Source of the DNA: Paracoccaceae bacterium | GTDB taxonomy: Bacteria; Pseudomonadota; Alphaproteobacteria; Rhodobacterales; Rhodobacteraceae | Direction: 5' to 3' | Length of the DNA: 64,000 nt | NCBI GenBank assembly: GCA_018222585.1 | Contig: JAAFAB010000002.1 | Coordinates: 124,001-188,000 of the forward strand | In this document: piece by piece, positions 1 through 8,686 of the stretch | Layout: the number at the start of each line of letters is the position of its first letter | Position numbering within the stretch: the first letter of the stretch is position 1 | Notes under the pieces: generated by a model | The model's database searches: none | Told to the model about the DNA's origin: nothing | What the model saw: the letters and a program-made list of their open reading frames with translations, nothing else | Made by a program: the position numbers and the translations under genes

Positions 1-361
1 GGTCCGACAGCACCTTCTGCTGGTGCTGCATCAGGCGGCGGGCGTCCTCGTTGATGCGTTGCAGCTGCTCGGCGGGGCTCATGCCGTCGGCGGCGGGGTT
101 GGTATTGCCGGCCTTGGCCAGCTCGCGCAGGCCCGCCACGCGGACGGTGTAGAACTCGTCCAGGTTGTTGGCGCTGATCGACAGGAAGCGCAGGCGCTCC
201 AGCAGCGGCACGGCGGGGTTTTCGGCCTCTTCCAGCACACGCCAGTTGAAGCCCAGCCAGCTCAGTTCACGATTGTGGAAACGCGAGGGCCCCGAGATGT
301 CGATCTCGGGCATGGCCACGGGGGCGCCGGCGGGGCGGGAGAGGAAATCTGCGTCGGTCAT
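1..361 (-). CDS. ppk: polyphosphate kinase 1, N-terminal part (cut by window edge)
   Basis: This is the first 120 codons of a polyphosphate kinase, which makes polyphosphate from ATP and degrades it reversibly. The start reads [12 protein letters not shown]. The Ppk N-domain signature follows: [19 protein letters not shown], then [19 protein letters not shown] and [15 protein letters not shown]. The catalytic histidine and the rest of the roughly 700-residue enzyme lie beyond base 1. It follows hdaA by 60 bp on the same strand, and the order AI-2E permease, hdaA, ppk is familiar from Rhodobacteraceae. The family call is secure from the N-domain alone; activity cannot be judged from this fragment. 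Confidence 0.93.
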   Translation of the reverse strand, partial: MTDADFLSRPAGAPVAMPEIDISGPSRFHNRELSWLGFNWRVLEEAENPAVPLLERLRFLSISANNLDEFYTVRVAGLRELAKAGNTNPAADGMSPAEQLQRINEDARRLMQHQQKVLSD

Positions 362-421
362 CTGTCCTGAATGCGGGGTAATCGTAACAGTTTTGCAAGG
401 AACCCGGGCGTCAGGCCGATC

Positions 422-1120
422 CTATTGCGTCCCCTTGCCCGCTTCCAGCTGTTCCAGAAGGCGCGAGGCCATGGCGCGGGTCACCGGGCGCTTTTCGGCC
501 AGCGATTGCGCGTCGAGCGCGGCGGCCACCTGGCGCGCCGCGGTGAAGGAGCGTTCGATGCGGCGCAGCAGGAAGGGGATCACGTCGGGGTGGGGCATCA
601 CCTGGCGCTCGGCGAAGAACTTGGTCAGCAGCGCGCCAAGCAGCGCGTCGTCCGGGGCTTCGATGGTGACGGCGGGGCAGGCCTGCATCCGGCTGGCCAG
701 GTCGGGAATCACCAGCGGCCAGAGCGCGGGGGCACGGTCGGCGGTGACCAGCAGCGAATGGCCCTCGGCCAGCACCAGGTTGTGCAGGTGGAACAGCGCC
801 TCTTCCGCCGTCCGGTCGCCGGCGATCTTCGGCACGTCCTCGACGGCGACGGGGCCGGCGGCAAGCGCGGGGATGTCCTGTCCGGCCAGCGCGGTGGCAG
901 AGAGCAGCCGCGCGCCCGAGGTCTCGGCCCAGATATGCGCCAGGTGCGTCTTGCCGGCCCCGCGCGGCCCGATCAGCGCCAGCTTGCGCGAGGCCCAGCT
1001 GTCGGGCCAGCTCAGCAGCATCGCCAGCGCCAGCTCGTTGCCGGGGCCGGTGATGTAATCCTCGCGCGTCATGCGACCTGGCGGGATCCGCAGGTCGAGG
1101 GGTTTCTGGGGCGGGCGCAT
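422..1120 (-). CDS. hdaA: HdaA-type DnaA regulatory inactivator (DnaA-like AAA+ ATPase)
   Basis: This 232-residue protein has only the AAA+ core of DnaA. A Walker A motif GPRGAGKTH lies at residues 51-59, and an acidic stretch VAVEDV near residue 92 fits a Walker B. The DnaA domain IV that binds DNA boxes is absent. That size and architecture match Hda/HdaA, which works with the sliding clamp to promote ATP hydrolysis by DnaA and so limits re-initiation. It starts 3 bp after the stop of the upstream AI-2E permease, suggesting co-transcription. The family is clear; the regulatory role is inferred from homologues in Caulobacter and other alphaproteobacteria. Confidence 0.85.
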   Translation of the reverse strand: MRPPQKPLDLRIPPGRMTREDYITGPGNELALAMLLSWPDSWASRKLALIGPRGAGKTHLAHIWAETSGARLLSATALAGQDIPALAAGPVAVEDVPKIAGDRTAEEALFHLHNLVLAEGHSLLVTADRAPALWPLVIPDLASRMQACPAVTIEAPDDALLGALLTKFFAERQVMPHPDVIPFLLRRIERSFTAARQVAAALDAQSLAEKRPVTRAMASRLLEQLEAGKGTQ

Positions 1121-1123
1121 GGT

Positions 1124-2215
1124 TCAGACCCGACCCTGATCGTCCTGCGGGGCACTCTCGTCGGGGTCGTGGCCCTTGTAGAGCTTGCTCTGACGGTACT
1201 GCCGGACCATGAAGCGGGTCAGCACGCCGATGGCGGCGGCCAGCGGGACCGCGGCCAACATGCCGACGAAGCCGAAGAGCGACCCGAAGACCGACAGCGC
1301 GAAGATCAGCCAGACCGGGTGCAGCCCGACCGAGCTGCCGACGAGGCGGGGGGTCAGGAAGTTGCCTTCGGCGACCTGGCCGATGACGAAGATGCCGGTG
1401 ACGATGCCGATATGCAGCCAGTCGCCCCAGAACTGGAACAGCGCCAGGCCGATGGCCAGGGCACCGCCGACCAGGGCGCCGACGTAGGGGATGAAGGTCA
1501 GCAGGCCGGCCACGGCGCCGATCACCAGGCCGAAGTTCAGCCCGGCCAGCATCAGCGCGGCGGCATAGTAGGTGCCCAGGATCAGGCAGACCGAGCCCAT
1601 GCCGCGGATGAAGCCCGCCATCGAATTGTCGATGTCGCGGGCGATGGCGCGGATCGTCGGGGCGTGCTCGCGCGGCAGCAGGCTGTCGATCTCGGCGACC
1701 ATGTTGTCCCAGTCGTAGAGCAGGTAGAAGGCCACCACCGGCACGATGACGAAGAGCGTCACCACCGAGATCAGCGAACCGACCGAGGCCAGCGCGGTGT
1801 TCAGCACCTCTCCGCCCTTCGACTGGATGGTCTGGCCAAGCGCCGAAAGCGACTGGCGCAGCACCGAGCCCTCGTCGGCCAGGTCGGGGAAGCGTTCGGT
1901 CAGGAAGTTCTGCAGGTTCTGGAAGACCTTCGGCACGGTGTCGAAAAGGTCGAGGGCCTGGTTGATCAGGGTGGGCAGAATCAGCAGGGCGCCGACGACG
2001 AAGATCACCACCGCCGCCAGGGTGATGATTGCCGTGGCCGCCGCCCGCGAGGCGCCGAGCGCCTCCAGCCGGTCGGCGACGGGGTCGAGGAAATAGGCGA
2101 TCGCCATGCCCAGCAGGAAGGGCAGGATCACGTCGCCCAGCCACCACAGCATCAGCAGGAAGACCGCCGCGGCGATGCCCCAGTATTTCATCTGCTGGCG
2201 TACCGGCAATGCCAC
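1124..2215 (-). CDS. AI-2E family transporter (PerM-like membrane protein)
   Basis: The product is a 363-residue polytopic membrane protein of the AI-2E/PerM family. Hydrophobic segments occur near residues 10-45 and 60-85, and in a dense C-terminal block from about 200 to 330. The motif GNFLTPRLVGSSVGLHP near residue 285 is typical of the family. I chose the GTG at 2215 because AGGAGGG lies just upstream and the family N-terminus begins about there. An in-frame upstream extension of 32 codons looks non-coding. It lies 3 bp before hdaA, so the two are probably one transcript. Substrates in this family are uncertain; some members are Na+/H+ antiporters. Confidence 0.85.
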   Translation of the reverse strand: MALPVRQQMKYWGIAAAVFLLMLWWLGDVILPFLLGMAIAYFLDPVADRLEALGASRAAATAIITLAAVVIFVVGALLILPTLINQALDLFDTVPKVFQNLQNFLTERFPDLADEGSVLRQSLSALGQTIQSKGGEVLNTALASVGSLISVVTLFVIVPVVAFYLLYDWDNMVAEIDSLLPREHAPTIRAIARDIDNSMAGFIRGMGSVCLILGTYYAAALMLAGLNFGLVIGAVAGLLTFIPYVGALVGGALAIGLALFQFWGDWLHIGIVTGIFVIGQVAEGNFLTPRLVGSSVGLHPVWLIFALSVFGSLFGFVGMLAAVPLAAAIGVLTRFMVRQYRQSKLYKGHDPDESAPQDDQGRV

Positions 2216-2350
2216 TCGAACCCTCCTGAGAAACCTGATCCCTATGTCACCCTGTGGGCCGCATTTTTCAAGCGGTGATCGGGCAGAGGGCATTGCCGGG
2301 CCGGTCGGCATTCAATAAACCAAGGCCCAACCCAGAATGTGAGGCCCAAG

Positions 2351-3688
2351 ATGCGTCTGTCCCGCTATTTCCTGCCCGTGCTGAAGGAAACTCCTTCCGA
2401 GGCGCAGATCGCCAGCCACCGCCTGATGCTGCGTGCCGGCATGATCAAACAGGCCAGCGCGGGGATCTATTCCTGGCTGCCGCTCGGCTTCAAGGTGCTG
2501 CGCAAGCTGGAAAACATCGTCCACGAAGAGCAGATCCGCGCCGGTCACGTGCCGATGCTGATGCCGACCCTGCAATCGGCGGACCTGTGGCGCGAAAGCG
2601 GGCGCTATGACGCCTATGGCCCCGAGATGCTGCGCATCCGCGACCGCCAGGATCGGGACATGCTTTACGGTCCGACCAACGAGGAGATGATCACCGACAT
2701 CTTCCGGTCGCATGTGAACAGCTACAAGGACCTGCCGCTGACCCTCTACCACATCCAGTGGAAGTTCCGCGACGAGATCCGTCCCCGCTTCGGCGTGATG
2801 CGTGGCCGCGAGTTCTTCATGAAGGACGGCTACAACTTCGACCTGACCAAGGAGGACGCGCTGCACGCCTACAACCGTCACCTGGTCAGCTACCTGCGCA
2901 CCTACGAGCGCATGGGCCTGCAGGCGATCCCGATGCGCGCCGATTCCGGCCCCATCGGGGGGGATGACACCCATGAATTCCTGGTTCTGGCCGAGACGGG
3001 CGAGTCGGAAGTCTTCTACGACAGCCAGATCACCGAACTGACCTTCGGCGACCGCGAGATCGACTACAATTCGGTCGAACAGTGCCAGGCGGTGATGGAG
3101 GAATTCACCTCGCGCTATGCCCGCACCGACGAGACCCATGACGAGGCCGTCTTCGCCGAGGTTCCCGAAGAGCGCCGCCGCGTCGCGCGTGGCATCGAGG
3201 TCGGCCAGATCTTCTACTTCGGCACCAAGTACTCGGACGCCATGGGCGCCACCGTACAGGGCCCGGACGGCAAGCCCGTCGCGGTTCACATGGGCAGCCA
3301 CGGCATCGGCGTCAGCCGACTGGTGGGCGCGATCATCGAGGCGAACCACGACGACAAGGGCATCATCTGGCCCGAGGGCGTGACCCCGTTCCATGTCGGT
3401 ATCGTCAACCTGAAGGCGGGCGACGCCGAGGCCGACGCGGCCTGCGATGCGCTCTACAATGCCTTCACCGCAAAGGGGCTTGACCCGCTGCTGGACGACA
3501 CCAACGAACGCGCCGGCGGCAAGTTCGCCACCATGGACCTGATCGGCCTGCCCTGGCGCATCACCGTCGGGCCCCGCGGCCTGAAGAATGGCGTGGTCGA
3601 GGTCACCTCGCGCCGCACCGGCGAGAGCGAGGAAATGTCGCCCGAGGCCGCGATCGAGAAGATTACCGCGATCTACGCCGCCGTCTGA
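2351..3688 (+). CDS. proS: proline--tRNA ligase (class II, short alphaproteobacterial form)
   Basis: This enzyme charges tRNA-Pro in the cytoplasm. Its 445 residues correspond to the short ProS found in alphaproteobacteria, which lacks the roughly 180-residue INS editing domain of the E. coli enzyme. Class II motifs are visible: [20 protein letters not shown] (motif 2 region) and [20 protein letters not shown] (motif 3 region), followed by an anticodon-binding domain from about residue 345. I chose the ATG at 2351 ([15 protein letters not shown]) over an in-frame GTG at 2339 because family members start there. A strong terminator follows at 3717-3755. Mischarged Ala-tRNA-Pro would have to be edited in trans if at all. 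Confidence 0.97.
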   Translation: MRLSRYFLPVLKETPSEAQIASHRLMLRAGMIKQASAGIYSWLPLGFKVLRKLENIVHEEQIRAGHVPMLMPTLQSADLWRESGRYDAYGPEMLRIRDRQDRDMLYGPTNEEMITDIFRSHVNSYKDLPLTLYHIQWKFRDEIRPRFGVMRGREFFMKDGYNFDLTKEDALHAYNRHLVSYLRTYERMGLQAIPMRADSGPIGGDDTHEFLVLAETGESEVFYDSQITELTFGDREIDYNSVEQCQAVMEEFTSRYARTDETHDEAVFAEVPEERRRVARGIEVGQIFYFGTKYSDAMGATVQGPDGKPVAVHMGSHGIGVSRLVGAIIEANHDDKGIIWPEGVTPFHVGIVNLKAGDAEADAACDALYNAFTAKGLDPLLDDTNERAGGKFATMDLIGLPWRITVGPRGLKNGVVEVTSRRTGESEEMSPEAAIEKITAIYAAV

Positions 3689-3716
3689 GGGGCGAAGACA
3701 CCGGGACAGTTTGAAC

Positions 3717-3755
3717 GAGGGGGCGGGGCGCCAGAACCCGCCCCCTCGCGTTTTT
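3717..3755 (+). terminator. Rho-independent terminator of proS
   Basis: An 11-bp perfect stem, GAGGGGGCGGG at 3717-3727 with CCCGCCCCCTC at 3737-3747, encloses a 9-nt loop. GCG and then five T residues (3751-3755) follow. It begins 28 bp after the proS stop. The T-run touches the ribosome binding region of the next gene, so that gene probably depends on read-through or on a promoter within or just before the hairpin. Confidence 0.88.
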
Positions 3756-3768
3756 GAAAGGGAATGAG

Positions 3769-4188
3769 ATGGTCAATCGACTGGTGCCGGAACTCGCGGT
3801 CACGGACTGGCAGGCGTCGCGGGATTTCTACTGCGATCTGCTGGGCTTCCGCTGCCGCTACGCGCGACCGGAAGAGGGGTTCTGCTACCTCGAGCGCGAG
3901 GGCGCCGAGATCATGCTGGACCAGATCGGCGAGGGGCGGGATTTTGACGGCGGGCACCTGCCCGAGGGGCGGCCCTTCGGGCGCGGCATGAACCTGCAGA
4001 TCGGGGTCAACACGCTGGCGCCGATGCTGGCGGCGCTGGAAGCCGCGCGGGTGGACCTGTTCCTGGGGCCCGAGGAAAAGTGGTACCGGATCGGTGACGA
4101 GGAGGGCGGCAACCGGCAGATCGTCGTGGCCGATCCCGACGGCTACCTGCTGCGGTTCTACGAGGACCTTGGCCGGCGCCCGGCCTGA
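3769..4188 (+). CDS. VOC family protein (bleomycin-resistance/glyoxalase fold)
   Basis: This 139-residue protein has the paired beta-alpha-beta-beta-beta units of the vicinal oxygen chelate superfamily. The first unit is VPELAVTDWQASRDFYCDLLGF and the second ends with VVADPDGYLLRFYEDLG. It resembles bleomycin-binding resistance proteins more than glyoxalase I, but no substrate can be assigned. The ATG at 3769 is preceded by GAAAGGGA. An in-frame TTG at 3754 is possible but sits inside the proS terminator. A second, unrelated-looking VOC gene follows about 220 bp downstream. Confidence 0.85.
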   Translation: MVNRLVPELAVTDWQASRDFYCDLLGFRCRYARPEEGFCYLEREGAEIMLDQIGEGRDFDGGHLPEGRPFGRGMNLQIGVNTLAPMLAALEAARVDLFLGPEEKWYRIGDEEGGNRQIVVADPDGYLLRFYEDLGRRPA

Positions 4189-4193
4189 GCCCG

Positions 4194-4230
4194 GGCCTCC
4201 GGCGGGAGTATTTCGGGCCCGATGATGGGG
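4194..4230. repeat. dispersed palindromic repeat, single half-element
   Basis: The core CCTCCGGCGGGAGTATTT followed by GGGCCCGATGATG matches one arm of the larger hairpin repeats at 21364, 25814, 38917 and 43299. Only one arm is present here, right after the first VOC gene. It is intergenic, as are all the other copies. Confidence 0.7.
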
Positions 4231-4406
4231 GAGGGCGCGCCACACCCCGCCCCGTCTGCCGGATCGGGCGCGGGGCACGCGCGGCAAGGGTGGTGACACC
4301 TGTCGGTGTCTCCGCCACCTGGATCTCGGGACTTGGCAGGACGGATGTTCCTGTTTTAGTCTACCTCCCGGGGCCGCAGGAACGGCCCGGGAGCGGGGGA
4401 GGTCGC

Positions 4407-4802
4407 ATGTCGGTCATCAGTCACATCACGCTGGGCACCAATGACCCGGAGCGCGCGGCGCGGTTTCACGATGCGGTGCTGGGGGTGCTCGGCTTCATCC
4501 GGCTGGAAAAGCCGCCGGGCAAGCCGCCCGCCTACGAGAAGGGCGGGATGCCGACGATCTACCTCTACCGGCCCGAGGACGGGCGCCCCGCCACCTGGGG
4601 CAATGGCACCCATGTCGCCTTCCTTGCCGAGACGCGGGAGGCGGTGCGGCAGTTCCATGCCGCGGCGCTGCGCCTGGGCGGGCTCTGTGAAGGGCCGCCG
4701 GGCCTGAGGCCGCACTACGGGGACAGCTACTATGCCGCCTACGTGCGCGACCCGGATGGCAACAAGCTGCAGGCGGTCTGCTACGCGCCGGAGGCTCAGT
4801 AG
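4407..4802 (+). CDS. VOC family protein (glyoxalase/dioxygenase-like)
   Basis: This is a 131-residue VOC protein. It starts MSVISHITLGTNDPERAARF, a typical first beta-alpha unit in which the His after SVIS is the usual first metal ligand. It ends YAAYVRDPDGNKLQAVCY, the second unit. The length fits single-chain lactoylglutathione lyase-like proteins, but the specific reaction is unknown. The ATG at 4407 follows GGGGGAGG at the right spacing; an open frame upstream to 4290 has no such signal. Its stop overlaps by 7 bp the stop of the convergent dehydrogenase gene. Confidence 0.85.
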   Translation: MSVISHITLGTNDPERAARFHDAVLGVLGFIRLEKPPGKPPAYEKGGMPTIYLYRPEDGRPATWGNGTHVAFLAETREAVRQFHAAALRLGGLCEGPPGLRPHYGDSYYAAYVRDPDGNKLQAVCYAPEAQ

Positions 4803-5731
4803 CCCCGGTCGCGGTCGACGAGGAACTTCAGCGGTTCGCCCGCCTCGCCCCGGGCAATGTTCTCGGCAATGACCTGGGCGGCGGTGCGCGGCCGGGTCTC
4901 GGAGGCGATATGCGGGCAGACGGTGACCTTCGGGTGCGCCCAGAAGGGATGCGCGGGGGGCAGCGGCTCCTCGCGGAAGACATCGAGGGTGGCGTGGCGC
5001 AGGTGGCCCGAATCCAGTGCCGCGATCAGCGCCTCGTCGACGATCATCGGGCCACGTCCGGGGTTCAGCACCACGGCGCCTTCCGGCAGCTGTGCCAGGC
5101 GGTCGGCGTCCAGCAGATCGGTGGTTTCCTCGGTCAGGGGCAGCAGCAGCACCAGCACCTGCGCGCTTGCAAGCGCCTGGGCGAGCCCCGCCTCGCCCGA
5201 GAGGCAGGTGATCCCGGGGATCTCCTTCTGCGAGCGGCTCCAGCCGGTGACGGGAAAGCCGAAGTGCGACAGCGCCTCGGCGCAGGCACGGCCCAGCTCG
5301 CCGAGGCCGAGGATGGTCACCGGGCGCTCCTCGGCCAGCGGCGGGATCTTGCGGGCGCCGTCCCAGTCGCCGTCCTGATGGGCGAGGTAGTGGTCGATAT
5401 CGAGGTGGTGGCGCAGCACGTGCCCCGAGACCCATTCGACCATGCCGCGCGACAGCCCGTGATCGACCATCCGGGTCAGCGGCTGGGTCAGGGTGTCGTT
5501 CCCGACGATGGCCTCGACCCCGGCCCAGAGGTTCAGCACCGCCTTGCAGCGGGTATAGGGCGTGAAGTCCTGCAGCGGCGAGTTGGGGGCGTAGATGATG
5601 TAGTCGACGACCTCGGGCGCGAACTCGGTGCGCAGCTCCACCTGCAGGTCGCGGGCGGCAAAGGCGGCGCGGAGCGGCGCTTCATATTCGCTCCAGCGTT
5701 GCGCGGTGGCGGCGAAGAGGACGTTGATCAT
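4796..5731 (-). CDS. NAD(P)-dependent glyoxylate/hydroxypyruvate reductase family (D-2-hydroxyacid dehydrogenase)
   Basis: This 311-residue protein belongs to the GhrA branch of D-isomer-specific 2-hydroxyacid dehydrogenases, which reduce glyoxylate or hydroxypyruvate. The Rossmann motif ILGLGELGRACAEAL lies near residues 140-154. The family region NPGRGPMIVDEALIAAL and a late HPFWAHPKVTVCPHIAS carry the catalytic Arg/Glu/His set. The N-terminal half (MINVLFAATAQRW) matches GhrA-like proteins. The ATG at 5731 follows GGGAG. The gene stands alone, convergent with the VOC gene. Substrate preference is inferred from the subfamily. Confidence 0.85.
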   Translation of the reverse strand: MINVLFAATAQRWSEYEAPLRAAFAARDLQVELRTEFAPEVVDYIIYAPNSPLQDFTPYTRCKAVLNLWAGVEAIVGNDTLTQPLTRMVDHGLSRGMVEWVSGHVLRHHLDIDHYLAHQDGDWDGARKIPPLAEERPVTILGLGELGRACAEALSHFGFPVTGWSRSQKEIPGITCLSGEAGLAQALASAQVLVLLLPLTEETTDLLDADRLAQLPEGAVVLNPGRGPMIVDEALIAALDSGHLRHATLDVFREEPLPPAHPFWAHPKVTVCPHIASETRPRTAAQVIAENIARGEAGEPLKFLVDRDRGY

Positions 5732-5794
5732 CTGGAGCTCCCTTGAGGTATTCGCGGCGACGCTATCAGGGGGCGGCGGACTTGCCAAACAGGC

Positions 5795-6742
5795 TTAGTC
5801 CCGGGCCAGCCGCATCAGCAGCGCAATGGCACGCCAGGGGTCTGTCGGCAGGGCCAGATCGGGGCGGTTGCGCAGGATTACAGCCAGCTCGGGCGCTTCC
5901 CCGTCCAGGAAGGCGGCCAGCGAGGCGGCGTCATGGACGGCGCGGATGTCGTCATCCAGCAGCGCCTCGCGACGTGCGGCCCAGAGATCGGGGCGGCGGG
6001 CGCGGGTCAGCCGTTCCGACATCTCCTGCCGCCAGCGGGCGATCTCGCCGTGGTTGCCCGACATCAGGGTCGGCGGGATCTCCCGGCCCTGCCAGTCGGC
6101 GGGCTTGGTGTACTGCGGATGCTCCAGCATTCCGTCGGCAAAGCTCTCCTCCTCGGTCGAGGCAGCGTTGCCGAGGACGCCGGGCAGCAGGCGCACGGTG
6201 GCATCCAACATGGCCATGGCCGCCGGTTCACCGCCGGTCATGACGAAATCTCCAAGGCTGACCTCGCGGATGCCGTAGTGTTCCAGGACCCGCTCGTCGA
6301 GGCCCTCGAAGCGGCCGCAGATCAGGGTGACACCGGGGCCACGGGCCCATGTGCGGGCCATCTGCTGATCGAAACGCGGGCCGCGCGGGGACAGGTAGTA
6401 GATCGGGCGGGGGAAGGGCGCGCGGGCGCGGGCCTCTTCGATGGCGGCGCCCATGACATCGGCGCGCAGCACCATGCCGGCGCCGCCTCCGGCGGGGGTG
6501 TCGTCGACATTCCTGTGCTTTGTCAGCCCGTGGTCGCGCAGGTTCACCGTGTCAAGCTGCCAGAGACCGTCGCGCAACGCCTTGCCGGTCAGGCTTTCGC
6601 CCAGCAGGCCGGGGAAGGCCTGGGGCAGCAGGGTGATCACCTGCGCCATCCAGACCCCGGCGAGGCGTTCGCTGTCATCCATCAGCGAGCGGGGCTTGAG
6701 GCTGGCCGTGATGCTCTTGCGGCCGTGGGATTTCAGCGCCAT
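5795..6742 (-). CDS. trmD: tRNA (guanine-37-N1)-methyltransferase
   Basis: TrmD methylates G37 next to the anticodon using SAM, which prevents +1 frameshifting. The knotted SPOUT region is present: LEHYGIREVSLGDFVMTGGE followed by LLPGVLGN. The C-terminal domain carries ARRPDLW. At 315 residues it is longer than the E. coli protein, because an N-terminal extension of about 30 residues (MALKSHGRKSI...) precedes the usual start. Related Rhodobacteraceae proteins carry a similar extension, as far as I recall. It is the last gene of the rpsP-rimM cluster, 28 bp after the sulfotransferase-like gene. Confidence 0.95.
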   Translation of the reverse strand: MALKSHGRKSITASLKPRSLMDDSERLAGVWMAQVITLLPQAFPGLLGESLTGKALRDGLWQLDTVNLRDHGLTKHRNVDDTPAGGGAGMVLRADVMGAAIEEARARAPFPRPIYYLSPRGPRFDQQMARTWARGPGVTLICGRFEGLDERVLEHYGIREVSLGDFVMTGGEPAAMAMLDATVRLLPGVLGNAASTEEESFADGMLEHPQYTKPADWQGREIPPTLMSGNHGEIARWRQEMSERLTRARRPDLWAARREALLDDDIRAVHDAASLAAFLDGEAPELAVILRNRPDLALPTDPWRAIALLMRLARD

Positions 6743-6770
6743 CGGGAGTCCTTCCGTTGAACCCTGGCTA

Positions 6771-7619
6771 TTAGCCCTGCCGCGCCTTGCGGATCAATGC
6801 CTTCTTGGCCGCTTTCAGCGCCTCGCGGTCCAGCGGGCCACGGTTGAGGGCCAGCAACTGCTCCGAGAGGGCGGGCAGGCCGACATTGGCGGGGGGCAGC
6901 AGGGGAATCTGCTGGCGAAGCTCCTCCGGGATATCGGCGAGATCCAGCAGCGGGGTCAGCGGGCCATGGGGCAGGCCGGCGCAGTCTTCAAGCGCATGGG
7001 TGACGAGGCGCGCCTCGGGCAGGGCGGCGCCGATCTTGCGCGCCAGGGCCTCGAGGTCGGCGCGCGGGCGCTGGCCCTCGGCATAGGGGCCGAAGGCGCG
7101 GGTATAGCGGGTGACCCGCAGGTGGTGATCGTGGCAGGAGCGGATCCAGTCCTCTGCCGCGCGGGTGGAAAAGTAGAGCGTCAGCGGCGGCAGGGCGCCC
7201 CAGGCCTGGACGAGACCCTGGGCGAGGGCGGTCAGCAGGGCCGGGGCCTCGGGGTAGCCGCGCCGGCGGTTGCGCCCCGGGATCAGCCCGGAGAGGTCTT
7301 CGCAGGACAGCAGCAGCGGGCGGGGATCGGCGGGGTCCAGCGTGGCGAAGCGGGCGCGCGCCGCGTCCAGCACCTCGGCCAGGCTCTCGGGTGTGGGGGC
7401 GTCGGCATGGGCGCGGGTGGCCACGGTCAGGGCCTCCATGTCGGACTTCAGCAGGATGCGCAGGCACGGCGCGAGCGGCGCGCGGGCGGCGGCGAGCATC
7501 CGCTGCACGGAGGAGGTGCCGGTCTTGTGGAAACCCGCGTGCAGGATCACCGCGGGCAAGGGGGCGGGCGAAGGAGACTGGCCGGGCAGGGGGGCACGGG
7601 GCGGTGCGGCCCCGGCCAT
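6771..7619 (-). CDS. sulfotransferase-like P-loop protein
   Basis: The 282-residue product has a Pro/Ala-rich N-terminus of about 22 residues. A motif FHKTGTSS at about residues 30-37 follows, matching the 5'-phosphosulfate-binding loop of PAPS-dependent sulfotransferases. A later segment SCEDLSGLIPG and the phrase YFSTRAAEDWIRSCHDHHLR fit the central region of that fold. No acceptor can be predicted. It starts immediately after the rimM stop (1-bp gap) and precedes trmD, so it is embedded in the translation operon. An alternative is a family of unknown enzymes sharing only the P-loop. Confidence 0.65.
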   Translation of the reverse strand: MAGAAPPRAPLPGQSPSPAPLPAVILHAGFHKTGTSSVQRMLAAARAPLAPCLRILLKSDMEALTVATRAHADAPTPESLAEVLDAARARFATLDPADPRPLLLSCEDLSGLIPGRNRRRGYPEAPALLTALAQGLVQAWGALPPLTLYFSTRAAEDWIRSCHDHHLRVTRYTRAFGPYAEGQRPRADLEALARKIGAALPEARLVTHALEDCAGLPHGPLTPLLDLADIPEELRQQIPLLPPANVGLPALSEQLLALNRGPLDREALKAAKKALIRKARQG

Positions 7620-7620
7620 G

Positions 7621-8142
7621 TCAGAAAAGGCCCTCGGGCGGATCGGCGACGATGCGGCCGGCGTCGAGGTCGACCGTCGGCACGGCCTCGCGGGTGAAGG
7701 GCAGCAGCACGGTGCTGCTCTGGCCGGGGGCCGTGATCTCCAGCAGGTCGCCCGCGCCGTGGTCCATCACCGCCCGCACCCGCCCGAGGGGCGTGCCGCC
7801 GGTATCGACGACCTCCAGCCCGATCAGGTCGGCGTGGTAGAATTCATCGTCGGGCAGGGCGGGCAGCCGGTCACGCGGGGCATAGAGGCGCAGGCCCTTG
7901 AGGGCATCGGCCTCTTCCTTGGTCTCGACCCCGCCGATGCGCGCGGCAAAGCCGTTCTTGATCGGCCGGGTCAGGGTCAGGGAATAGGTGGTGCTGCCGT
8001 CCTCGTTGCTGAGCGGCGTGTAATCGGCGATGGCGGCGGGCTCGGCGCAGAAGCTTTTCAGGCGCACTTCGCCCCGGACACCGAAAGAGCCCGCAAGGGC
8101 GCCTAGGCAGATCAGCTCGGGGGTGTTCTGGGAATTGCTCAT
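7621..8142 (-). CDS. rimM: 16S rRNA processing protein RimM
   Basis: RimM assists maturation of the 30S head together with S19. The 173-residue protein shows the N-terminal motif [20 protein letters not shown] and the PRC-barrel half beginning [11 protein letters not shown], followed by [17 protein letters not shown]. The ATG at 8142 is the family start ([14 protein letters not shown]); its Shine-Dalgarno sequence is weak. An upstream open frame of 74 codons overlaps the 44-codon ORF and is not part of rimM. The order rpsP-rimM-trmD is conserved widely in bacteria. Confidence 0.95.
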   Translation of the reverse strand: MSNSQNTPELICLGALAGSFGVRGEVRLKSFCAEPAAIADYTPLSNEDGSTTYSLTLTRPIKNGFAARIGGVETKEEADALKGLRLYAPRDRLPALPDDEFYHADLIGLEVVDTGGTPLGRVRAVMDHGAGDLLEITAPGQSSTVLLPFTREAVPTVDLDAGRIVADPPEGLF

Positions 8143-8197
8143 CTTGGTGATCTGGTCTGAACCTGAAGTCGGGGCCGGGCGCGGGCGCGGCGGGGCG

Positions 8198-8332
8198 TCA
8201 TTCACACAGGATGTCGGCCAGAAGGTCCGCCTTGTCCAGACATTCCTGTGCCACGCGGTCGCGTTCATAGACGATCCCCGCCAGGAAGGCGAGGCCAAGC
8301 AGAAGCGGCAGTCGAAACAGTCGAAACAGCAT
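8198..8332 (-). CDS. small single-pass membrane protein (44 aa)
   Basis: This short ORF begins [19 protein letters not shown] and continues [20 protein letters not shown], ending ILCE. It has one clear transmembrane helix (about residues 5-22) followed by a charged tail with two cysteines. It lies 55 bp upstream of rimM on the same strand, within the rpsP-rimM-trmD cluster. The Shine-Dalgarno match is modest. Short proteins with a similar plan (hydrophobic start, then YER) are familiar from related genomes, but I know of no function. The lack of frame-disrupting codons and the typical membrane pattern support it. Confidence 0.6.
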   Translation of the reverse strand: MLFRLFRLPLLLGLAFLAGIVYERDRVAQECLDKADLLADILCE

Positions 8333-8686
8333 TCAGGGTCCCAGGTGCGCGGCGCGGTCGCCAAGTTCCGTTAACCTTTCTGGGCAAGTAGCGCGAAAAG
8401 GAGACAGAAAAATGGCGATTGCGCGGAGGGACCGCAGTGGGCTGTCGGACGCCGACCCGGTCGGGGAACCCGGGCGTGCGCAGCCAGACCGGGGCCAGAC
8501 CGGCCAAGGGCCGGAGTGCCCGCATCGCGGGGCGGCGAAATGCTGGGTGAGGTCGCCTGCGGAGCAGCCGCGTGGCCGTCGTCGGCATTTGTCTGGCAGG
8601 GGGAGGTGTGGCAGGGCTGGCCTGCGGCGGTGGCCGGAAGGGCCGGGGTGCCCCCTCCGCGACGGGCGCGGAGAGGGCGGCCGGGA
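8333..8686. other. 354-bp stretch without a convincing gene
   Basis: On the minus strand, just after rpsP, an imperfect GC-rich hairpin built on CCGCG/CGCGG lies at about 8651-8677. It has no T-run and could mark partial termination or mRNA end protection. On the plus strand AAAAGGAGA (8397-8405) stands 6 bp before an ATG at 8412, which looks like a good initiation site. However, the frame it opens is rich in Arg, Gly and Pro and runs antisense into rpsP, so I do not call it as a gene. Confidence 0.5.

Noticed and set aside
371-2278. 635-codon plus-strand open frame opposite hdaA and the AI-2E permease
   Set aside because: Antisense to two well-recognised genes; composition rich in Arg, Gly, His and Gln as expected for GC-rich antisense frames, and no family motif.
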